A stretch of DNA of 11,312 bases from Nitriliruptoraceae bacterium. Lineage in GTDB: Bacteria; Actinomycetota; Nitriliruptoria; Nitriliruptorales; Nitriliruptoraceae. The position numbers and the translations under genes were made by a program. The stretch lies in contig SKTN01000177.1 in NCBI GenBank assembly GCA_007117945.1, positions 1 to 11,312 on the forward strand, given 5' to 3'. Under the pieces are notes generated by a model, which saw nothing but the letters and a program-made list of their open reading frames with translations, did no database searches and was not told where the DNA came from. Of this stretch, positions 1-7,528 are shown in pieces. Each line of letters starts with the position of its first letter. Position 1 is the stretch's first letter.

Positions 1-62
1 GCGACGGCCGTGACCCCGACCGCGACGGCCGTGACCTCGGTCGCGACGACCGCAACCTCGCC
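1..62 (+). repeat. 21-bp tandem repeat coding the GlpX N-terminal leader
   Basis: Copies begin at about positions 1 (lacking its first base), 21 and 42. Each encodes a heptad: RDGRDPD, RDGRDLG and the diverged RDDRNLA, which runs into the conserved GlpX core. The array continues beyond the left edge, so its full copy number is unknown. Confidence 0.75.
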
Positions 63-1030
63 CTGGAGATGGTGCGGGTGACGGAGGCGGCCGCGATGGC
101 CGCCGCCCGCCGGATGGGGTTCGGAGACAAGGAGTCCGCTGACCAGGCGGCCGTGGACGCGATGCGCGGCGTGCTCGAGCGCATCCCGATGGACGGTGTG
201 GTCGTGATCGGCGAGGGGGAGAAGGACGAGGCCCCCATGCTCTACAACGGCGAGCGCATCGGCACCGGTGCACGACCTTCGGTGGACATCGCCGTCGATC
301 CCGTGGAGGGCACCACCCTGACGGCACGCGGGCTGCCGAACGCGCTGTCGGTGATCGCCCTGTCGGAGCGGGGCACGATGTTCAACCCCGGCCCCTGCGT
401 CTACATGGACAAGATCGCCGCCGGACCCCTGGCCGCCGACGTCATCGACCTCGAGGCGCCGATCGGGGAGAACCTGCACCGCGTGGCGCTGGCCAAGGGC
501 GCGAAGGTCGGTGACGTGACCGTCACCGTGCTCGACCGGCCCCGTCATGCGCAGCTGGTGGCCGACATCCGCGCCGCCGGAGCCCGCATCGTCTTCCTCG
601 CCGATGGCGACGTCGCCGGGGCGATCATGGCCGCCCGACCGGATACCGGTATCGACCTGTCCGTCGGCATCGGTGGCACGCCCGAGGGCGTGATCACCGC
701 CTGCGCGCTCAAGTGCCTCGGCGGTGCCCTCTACGGTCGGCTGGTGCCCCGCGACGAGGCGGAGCGCCGCGCCGCCACCGACGCCGGCTACGACCTCGAT
801 GCCGTGCTGACCATCGACGACCTCGTCACCAGTGACCGGGTCATCTTCGCCGGCACCGGCATCACCGACGGCAACCTGCTGCGCGGCGTGCGCTTCACCG
901 GACGCGGCGCCACCACGCAGTCGTTGTCGATGCGCTCGAGTTCCGGCACCGTGCGTACCGTGGGTGCCGAGCACACCTTCTCGAAGTTCAACACCATCGC
1001 CCGTTTCGCCGACCTGGATGAGCTTGCCCC

Positions 1031-1034
<4 letters not shown>
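1..1034 (+). CDS. glpX: Class II fructose-1,6-bisphosphatase, 5' end outside window
   Basis: This enzyme hydrolyses fructose 1,6-bisphosphate to fructose 6-phosphate in the cytoplasm, the committed gluconeogenic step. The GlpX signature is clear: NLALEMVRVTEAAA near the N-terminus, then GEGEKDEAPMLYNGE, then the metal/substrate loop VDPVEGTT, and later GIGGTPEGV. The frame stays open to the left edge (codons begin at position 3) with no in-frame start before the ATG at 69. Homologues normally have residues before NLALE, so the real start lies left of the window and the ATG at 69 is internal. The visible leader is an Asp/Arg/Gly-rich heptad repeat of 21 bp. The TGA stop overlaps the GTG start of the phosphoglucomutase by 4 bp, implying translational coupling. 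Family assignment is secure; the N-terminus is unresolved. Confidence 0.95.
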
Positions 1035-2653
<1,619 letters not shown>

Positions 2654-2654
2654 G

Positions 2655-2669
2655 GCGCGCTAGGCGCGC
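2655..2669. terminator. GC-only hairpin between convergent genes (possible terminator)
   Basis: A perfect inverted repeat GCGCGC-TAG-GCGCGC lies between the phosphoglucomutase stop (2651-2653) and the oppositely oriented decarboxylase, whose stop codon (2660-2662) falls partly in the loop. There is no T-tract on either side, so classical intrinsic termination is not established. It may act as a bidirectional block for the two converging transcripts. Confidence 0.35.
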
Positions 2670-4189
2670 TCCGGGGCCACCGCCGTCAGGGCGTCCTCGA
2701 CCGCGGCGTAGGCCCGCTCGAGGTGCTCCCCGGTGGTGCGCAGGTTGCCCAGCGCCAGGCGCAGCACGTGCCGGTCCTCGAGCACCGTGCCCGACAGCAG
2801 GATCCGCCCGTCGGCATCGAGGTGGTCGAGCACCCGTCGGCTGGCGGCGTCGGTGGCCTCCACGTCGCCGAAGCGGCCCTCGGCACGCAGCCGGAACACC
2901 ACCGTGGACATCTCCGGGCGCAGGACCAGCTCCAGGTCGGGGTGTTCCTCCAACCACGCGGCCACCGCGGCGGCCTGGCGCACGTGCTCGCGCAGCCGGC
3001 GCCGGATGCCCTCCGCGCCGTAGTAGCGCAGCACCATCCACAGCTTCAACGCCCGGAAGCGTCGGCCGAGCTGCACGCCGTAGTCCATCAGGTCGGTGAC
3101 CTCGCCGTCCTCGGTGGCCAGGTACTCGGGCACCAGGGTGAAGGCGGTGGCCAGGGCCTCGCGGTCGCGCAGCAGCAGCGCCGAGGCGTCGATCGGCGTG
3201 AACAGTCACTTGTGGGGGTTGCTCACCAGGGAGTCCGCCCGCTCGATGCCGTCGAGGATGTGGCGGTGCTCCTCGCAGGCGGCCAGCGCCGCGCCGTAGG
3301 CACCGTCGACGTGCAGCCAGATGGGGTGGCCGAGCTCGGCCACCGCCGCGTCGCGGACGTCGGCGATCGCCGGCAGCGGATCCACGGAGGTGGTGGCGGT
3401 GGTCCCGACCGTTGCCACGATCGCGATGGGTCGGTAGCCGAAGCGCACGTCCTCCTCGATGGCTGCCGCCAGCTCCTTGGGCCGCATCCGGAAGGCGTCG
3501 TCCACGCCGATGGTGCGGACCCCGTCGCGGCCGAGCCCCAGCGCGATCGCGGCCTTCTCCACCGAGGAGTGGGCCTGTTCCGAGGTGTAGACGCGCAGCA
3601 GCGGCAGGTCGGAGCGGCCCGCCAGCCCCCGCTGGCGCACGTCGAGGTCGGTGCGCTCCCGGGCACCGGCCAGGGCCAGCATGGTGCTGGTGGACGCCCC
3701 GTCGGTGAGCAGCCCCTGCCACCCCTCGGACATGCCCAGCAGCTGGCGCAGCCAGTCGAGGACGACCTCCTCGAGTTCGGTGGCCGAGGGGGAGGTGCGC
3801 CACAGCATCCCGTTGACGTTCAGGGCGGCGATGAGGGCCTCGCCGAGGATGCCCGGGGCGGAGCCGCTGATGGCGAAGTAGCCGTGGAAGGAGGGGTGGT
3901 TCCAGTGGGTGATCCCCGGCAGCAGGACCCGGTCGAGATCGGCCATCGCCGCCTCGAAGGGCTCGGGGGCCTCGGGCGGGGCCGCGGGCAGCTGGCCGCG
4001 GACGGTGCCAGGGGTCACGCGGCTGCGGACGGGCAGGTCGTCGACACGATCGAGGTAGTCGGCGATCCACTCGATGACGGCGTGGCCGTGGCGGCGGAAG
4101 GTCTCGGCGTCCATGTCGCCGACGCCGAGCTGGGCGGGGTCGAGACCGGGCGTGTCGGCGCCGGGATGGTCACTGGGCTGCGGGTTCAC
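2660..4189 (-). pseudogene. Group II PLP-dependent (aromatic amino acid type) decarboxylase, interrupted by TGA
   Basis: Family members decarboxylate aromatic L-amino acids such as Tyr, Phe or Trp to amines using PLP. Reading from GTG at 4189, the frame gives 327 residues, a TGA (3206-3208), then 181 residues to TAG: about 509 in all, normal for the family. Hallmarks include an N-terminal MDAETFRRHGH segment, THWNHPSFHGYF, the HVDGAYG block and the Schiff-base motif NPHK with Lys327. The TGA replaces the Trp that normally follows (NPHKW), and LFTPIDASAL continues in the same frame. No other lesion is visible. The GTG start overlaps the preceding gene's stop as GTGA, with GAGGA 9 bp upstream, which favours it over the ATG at 4114 and over open frame running up to 4525. 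It could be a fresh pseudogene, a sequence error or a readthrough gene. Substrate cannot be told from sequence. Confidence 0.9.
3206..3208 (-). other. In-frame TGA at the conserved Trp codon after the PLP lysine
   Basis: The minus-strand codon after AAG (Lys327) is TGA, followed by CTG. The family has TGG here. One G-to-A transition (C-to-T at 3206 on the plus strand) explains it. The next base is C, a context known to favour UGA readthrough. Confidence 0.95.
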
Positions 4190-4791
4190 GGTGCGTCGTC
4201 CTCGAAGGTCAGGTCGAAGGTGTCGTCGTCGAGGGGGACCCCCTCCACCTCGGCGACGGGGGACGGGGCCGGCTCCCGATCCTCGGAGGTGGTCAGCACC
4301 AGATAGGGGATCGCCACGGACAGGGCCAGCAGGAACAGCACGAGTGTCAGCCGCCCGACCCAGCGCGGGACGCGCACCCGACGGCGACCCCGCGGCCACA
4401 GGGGTGCGAGCTGTGCCCACAGGGCGTCCACCTCGCTGGCCGGCAGGGGCGGCGCGTGCCCGGTGGCGGTGTCGTCCTCGTCGTCCCCGGGGCGCTGTCC
4501 GCGGGGCAGCAGCGACGCCAGCCACCCGGCGACGTCCTCGGCATCGGCACGGTCCAGCCGGCGCATGGCGCGTCGGAAGGCCCGCAGGACCCCGTCCATG
4601 TCACCGGCCAGGGCGTGGAGGTGGGCGGCGTGGCGGTGCACCAGCACGGCGAAGGCGCCGACCTCGCCCCGGTGTGCGCGCGCGACGAGCTGCGCGTCCT
4701 CCGCGACATCGGGGGGCATGGCGGCGGCCGCGTCCTCCCCGGCATCCGGGGGCATGGCGGCGCCCGCGTCCTCGACGCCTTCGTGGTTCAC
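4186..4791 (-). CDS. Membrane-anchored protein with ECF sigma region-2-like N-terminal part
   Basis: Function is unknown. The 201-residue product has three parts. Residues 5-32 are an Ala/Pro/acidic repeat. Residues 31-94 (DAQLVARAHRGEVGAFAVLV, then AFRRAMRRLDRADAEDVAGW) read like ECF sigma region 2 (compare the common D-x-ELV-x-RA-x-x-GD-x-x-AF pattern), but region 4, which reads the -35 element, is absent. A basic stretch RGRRRVRVPRW leads into one membrane segment at about 146-166 and a short acidic tail. Under the positive-inside rule the sigma-like part would be cytoplasmic. The GTG start at 4791 has GAGGG 5 bp upstream. The gene lies 24 bp after the kinase stop and overlaps the decarboxylase start by 4 bp. 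That this is sigma-derived is inference; it could be an anti-sigma-like or unrelated helical protein. Confidence 0.75.
   Translation of the reverse strand: MNHEGVEDAGAAMPPDAGEDAAAAMPPDVAEDAQLVARAHRGEVGAFAVLVHRHAAHLHALAGDMDGVLRAFRRAMRRLDRADAEDVAGWLASLLPRGQRPGDDEDDTATGHAPPLPASEVDALWAQLAPLWPRGRRRVRVPRWVGRLTLVLFLLALSVAIPYLVLTTSEDREPAPSPVAEVEGVPLDDDTFDLTFEDDAP
4707..4778 (-). repeat. 36-bp tandem repeat, two copies, in the sigma-like gene
   Basis: Copies at 4707-4742 and 4743-4778 differ at a few bases and encode the 12-residue units DAGAAMPPDAGE and DAAAAMPPDVAE. A partial third match continues into the sigma-like domain. The repeat keeps the frame. Confidence 0.8.
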
Positions 4792-4815
4792 CGGGTCCCT
4801 CGCATCGTGGCGAGG

Positions 4816-6561
4816 CTAGCGCCGGTCCGCGGCGTCCCCGGACGCCCCGGACGCCCCAGCGACCGCGGCGAGCAGTGCGTCCACCAGCTGCGCGCTGCTG
4901 TAGGGCTTGCGCAGCACCCCCTCGACCCCCTCGATGGAGCCCGAGACCAGGACCACGGGCGGCGCACCCGGCGTCGCTTCGAGCTGACGTCGCAGCGCGG
5001 TCCCATCCATCCCGTTGCCGAGCACCACGTCGGAGAGCACCACGTCGATCGCCGGCTCCGGTGCCGCCGGGTCGTCGCGCAGCGCGAGCTCGGCCAGGGC
5101 CGCCTCCGCATCGGCGACCTCGACGACCTCGGCGACGCGGGCCCGCAGCAGCGTCGCGGTCACCATGCGGACGGGGTCCTGGTCCTCCACCAGCAGGATC
5201 CGGTGGCGACGGAGGCTGCGGCTGGTGGGGCGTGGGGCCTGGTGGGACGGTGGGCTGCCCTCCCGCACGGGGGGCAGGACCAGGCGCACGGTCGTGCCGC
5301 CGCTGGGGCGCGACTCGAGGTGGAGCTCACCGCCGCTCGCCTCCGCGAAGCTGGCCACCATCGCGAGCCCGAGACCGCTGGAGGTCGCACCGGCCTTGGT
5401 GGTGAAGAAGGGGGTGGTGGCCCGTTCCGACACCTCAGGGGACATACCGCGGCCATCGTCGGTGACCGTCAGTGCCACCTCCTGCCGATCGGTCGGACGA
5501 GCGGTGATCTGGACGGTGCTGCTGCCGGCATCACGGCTGTTGATCGCGAGGTTGAGCACCGCGGTCTGCAGGTGGGTCGGATCCAGCTCCACCGGCGGCA
5601 ACCCCGCGTCGAGGTCGATGGTCACGGTCACGGCCTCGCCCACGGCGCTGTCGAGCAGGGGGTGCAGTTCCTCGAGGAGGGCGGGCAGCTCGCAGCGCTC
5701 GGGATCGAGGCTGCGCGCACGGGCGTAGGCCAGCAGCTGCGCGACGAGACGGCCACCGCGCTCGCTGGCCGTCCGGGCCGCGGCCAGCCACCCGCGGCCC
5801 TCCTCGGAGGAGATCTCGTCCTCGAGCAGCCCGAGGTTGCCGTTGATCACCGTCAGCAGGTTGTTGCAGTCGTGGGCGATGCCGCCGGTGAGCTGGCGGA
5901 TCGCGACGCTGCGCTCCGCCTCGGCGAGGACGGCGGTGAGGCGCTCCTGCTCGCGGCGGTCGACGAGGCTGAGCAGCACCTGGCCCTGGTCGTCCTCAGC
6001 GCCACCGGGTAGGGCGGAGGCGGTGACCTCGCAGGGGATCCGTGTCCCCGTGCGGTCGCGGAAGGTCAGCGTCGCGCCGCGGGGTGCCGGGCCGGTGTGG
6101 CGCAGCAGCGGGCGCAGCGCGGCGTGGTCGTCGGTCACCACGTGGAGCACCAGGGGGCGCCCCTGGAGCCCGTCACCCGCCGCCAGGAGGTCCTGGGCGG
6201 CCGCGTTGGCGCGGGTGATCACCCCTGTGGGGTCGACGGTGAGCAGGGGTACGGGCGCGAGGTCGAAGAGCTGGCGGTAGCGCTCGCCGAGCTCGGCGAT
6301 CTGGGTCTCCGCGCGGCGCAGCTCATCGAGCTGGACCTCGAGCTCGACCTGATGGACCCGCAGGTCCTCGATGCGGTCAGCGGTGTCGGCCTGCAGCTCC
6401 GTGGCGTCCGCGTCGCGGCTGTGTGGCGCGGGGTCTCCGGGGACCGGCGTGGGGTTACCAGGGACCGGCGTGGGGTCAGCGGGGACCGGCGTGGGGTCAC
6501 CGGCGGCCGGCGTGGGGTCACCGCCGTGCCGATGGTCCCGAGGTGTCGCGCCCGCGCTCAT
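4816..6561 (-). CDS. Soluble PAS-domain hybrid histidine kinase with C-terminal receiver
   Basis: This is a cytoplasmic signalling kinase of 581 residues with no membrane segment. In order: a Pro-rich repeat leader (14-48), a predicted coiled coil (about 52-95), a PAS domain (about 95-205), a dimerisation/phosphoacceptor helix with LTGGIAHDCNNLL (His230), and an ATP-binding domain with N box NLAINSRDA (Asn341), DDGRGM (368-373) and GLGLAMV (396-402). Last comes a receiver domain (about 454-570) with Glu459/Asp460, phosphoacceptor Asp511 and Lys552. The phosphoacceptor block usually reads AHDFNN; here Phe is Cys232. There is no DNA-binding output domain, so the receiver probably passes the signal to a partner or tunes the kinase. 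The ATG at 6561 overlaps the preceding ORF's TGA (ATGA) and lacks a strong ribosome site, pointing to coupling. Open frame further upstream looks non-coding. Confidence 0.92.
   Translation of the reverse strand: MSAGATPRDHRHGGDPTPAAGDPTPVPADPTPVPGNPTPVPGDPAPHSRDADATELQADTADRIEDLRVHQVELEVQLDELRRAETQIAELGERYRQLFDLAPVPLLTVDPTGVITRANAAAQDLLAAGDGLQGRPLVLHVVTDDHAALRPLLRHTGPAPRGATLTFRDRTGTRIPCEVTASALPGGAEDDQGQVLLSLVDRREQERLTAVLAEAERSVAIRQLTGGIAHDCNNLLTVINGNLGLLEDEISSEEGRGWLAAARTASERGGRLVAQLLAYARARSLDPERCELPALLEELHPLLDSAVGEAVTVTIDLDAGLPPVELDPTHLQTAVLNLAINSRDAGSSTVQITARPTDRQEVALTVTDDGRGMSPEVSERATTPFFTTKAGATSSGLGLAMVASFAEASGGELHLESRPSGGTTVRLVLPPVREGSPPSHQAPRPTSRSLRRHRILLVEDQDPVRMVTATLLRARVAEVVEVADAEAALAELALRDDPAAPEPAIDVVLSDVVLGNGMDGTALRRQLEATPGAPPVVLVSGSIEGVEGVLRKPYSSAQLVDALLAAVAGASGASGDAADRR
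6418..6522 (-). repeat. 21-bp tandem repeat in the histidine kinase leader
   Basis: Four clear 21-bp units lie at 6439-6459, 6460-6480, 6481-6501 and 6502-6522, with a diverged copy at 6418-6438. On the coding strand they give heptads of the type GDPTPVP (also ADPTPVP, GNPTPVP, GDPTPAA), a flexible Pro-rich linker before the coiled coil. Confidence 0.9.
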
Positions 6562-6935
6562 CGCTGCCGGTCCGCCGCGAGGGTGTGGACGTCCACCTCG
6601 GTGCTGTCGACGTGGGATACCACCGCACCCACGCCCCGCTGGAGGCCGTCCAGGGTGGCCTGCAGCGCCCGCTGTCCTCCGCGCAGCTGCGTGCTGTCGG
6701 TCAGGGTCAGCGCCGCGCCGTTGGTCCCGTGGCCGCGGTCCCGGTCGACCAGGTTGCTCAGGCCCGTCAGGCCGGCGGTGCACGTGCGCACCTTGCGCTG
6801 CCGGTCGACGAACACCCTCCCGATGTGGGTGCTGCTGCGCAGGTGGTCGAGGTCGACGACCTGGGGTTGCCGGGCGACGACCGCGCCCGGCAGGCCCGCC
6901 ACGTCCGCTGCGCCGTCAGGCTCGATCTCGTCCAC
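6558..6935 (-). CDS. Unrecognised protein of 125 residues upstream of the kinase
   Basis: No family is recognised. The product starts VDEIEPDGAADVAGL and ends VDVHTLAADRQR. It is rich in Thr, Asp, Gly and Arg, with no signal peptide, membrane segment or evident metal motif. Support for coding comes from three things: codon positions 1 and 3 are G/C-rich while position 2 is not; the TGA overlaps the kinase ATG in an ATGA junction; and the GTG at 6935 has GGAG and AGGGG 9-15 bp upstream. The frame stays open to a GTG at 7073, but the extra 46 residues look unlike protein (Arg/Gly/Ala-rich) and lack a ribosome site. Its position suggests a role with the kinase, perhaps as sensor partner, but that is only context. 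The opposite strand is also open here, so doubt remains. Confidence 0.5.
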   Translation of the reverse strand: MDEIEPDGAADVAGLPGAVVARQPQVVDLDHLRSSTHIGRVFVDRQRKVRTCTAGLTGLSNLVDRDRGHGTNGAALTLTDSTQLRGGQRALQATLDGLQRGVGAVVSHVDSTEVDVHTLAADRQR

Positions 6936-7030
6936 GCTGTTCGCCCCTGCTCCACGGTGCGCAGCCCGACCGGCCCGGCTGGCCCATCGGGACCGCCCAC
7001 GACGGTGGTTGGTGCCGCCCGGTCCCTCCC

Positions 7031-7063
7031 CGGTGACCGCTGTGCAGACCACCGCGGTGACCG
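7031..7063. promoter_or_regulatory. Paired 9-bp palindromes CGGTGACCG upstream of the kinase module
   Basis: Two identical copies of CGGTGACCG, an odd-length palindrome (CGGT-G-ACCG), lie at 7031-7039 and 7055-7063, 24 bp apart start to start. They fall in the 219-bp gap between the cupredoxin stop and the GTG at 6935, where a promoter for the signalling genes could sit. The layout resembles an operator pair on one DNA face. This is weak if the small ORF actually starts at 7073. Confidence 0.3.
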
Positions 7064-7154
7064 GCACACCCACAACCCGACCGAGGCTAGTCAGGGCGCC
7101 ACCAGCCGGCGGTGCCGGGGAAGGGGGCCATGGGCGGGCCTCACCGATCCGCCG

Positions 7155-7523
7155 TCACCGGATCACGATCGTGATCTCCCCGCTCGGGTGGAGGGTGCAG
7201 GCGCCCTCCAGGATGCCGGGCGAGGTGAAGGTCTGGGTCAGGGTCTGGCCGGCCGCCACGGTGTAGGGGCCGACCTCGTGGGTGGCGTCGTCGAGGTTGA
7301 TGATCTCCAACCGGTCCCCGACCTCGACCTCGAGGGTGCGCGGCAACAGTTCGATCTCCTCGCCCGCGGCGATGCGCTCGGCGGTGCCCGCGGCCACGGT
7401 GACCTCGATCTCCTCGCTGGAGGTCCACGCCTGCAGGGCGACGACGAGCAGCGCGACCGCGGCCACGGCGACCACGGCGCTGAGTGCTCTGCGCCAGGTG
7501 CTCGGTGTCGGCGGTGTGCTCAC
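7155..7523 (-). CDS. Small membrane-anchored cupredoxin-like protein
   Basis: Probably a copper-binding electron carrier or copper relay facing the outside of the membrane. The 122-residue product has one N-terminal membrane segment (about 13-32) that may act as signal anchor, then a beta-rich domain. Copper-site candidates follow the cupredoxin pattern His-x(n)-Cys-x-x-His: His82 in DATHEVGP, then Cys109 and His112 in GACTLHPSGE. The Met usually found shortly after the second His is absent (sequence PSGEITIVIR), so the axial ligand may differ or be missing. The GTG start at 7523 has GGGAGG 9 bp upstream and lies 5 bp after the stop of the CopD-like gene, so the two are co-transcribed. The frame is open further upstream to 8183, but that extension is antisense-like and rejected. 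Confidence 0.82.
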   Translation of the reverse strand: MSTPPTPSTWRRALSAVVAVAAVALLVVALQAWTSSEEIEVTVAAGTAERIAAGEEIELLPRTLEVEVGDRLEIINLDDATHEVGPYTVAAGQTLTQTFTSPGILEGACTLHPSGEITIVIR

Positions 7524-7528
7524 GCGGC

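Noticed and set aside
69..71. ATG at 69 as the glpX start
   Set aside because: It lies inside the conserved NLALEMVRV block, so the conserved residues before it would be lost; the frame is open to the window edge.
3206..3208. Selenocysteine insertion at the decarboxylase TGA
   Set aside because: The family has Trp here and never Cys or Sec as far as I know, and a single TGG-to-TGA change is the simpler cause. I did not find an obvious selenocysteine-type hairpin.
2723..4306. Long plus-strand open frame (527 codons) opposite the decarboxylase
   Set aside because: It is antisense to a well-recognised enzyme with conserved motifs, has no ribosome site, and its residue mix (Gly, Arg, His, Gln-rich) is typical of a GC-rich shadow frame.
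4190..4525. Upstream extension of the decarboxylase frame to 4525
   Set aside because: The extension reads through the sigma-like gene in another phase with Arg/Gly/Ala-rich nonsense; the GTG at 4189 has GAGGA at good distance and family-like length.
4456..6012. Long plus-strand open frame (518 codons) opposite the kinase
   Set aside because: Antisense to clear histidine kinase motifs; low-complexity translation and no family resemblance.
6562..6783. Upstream extension of the kinase frame
   Set aside because: The added 74 residues are Arg/Gly/Pro-rich without motifs, and the ATG at 6561 forms an ATGA junction with the preceding ORF.
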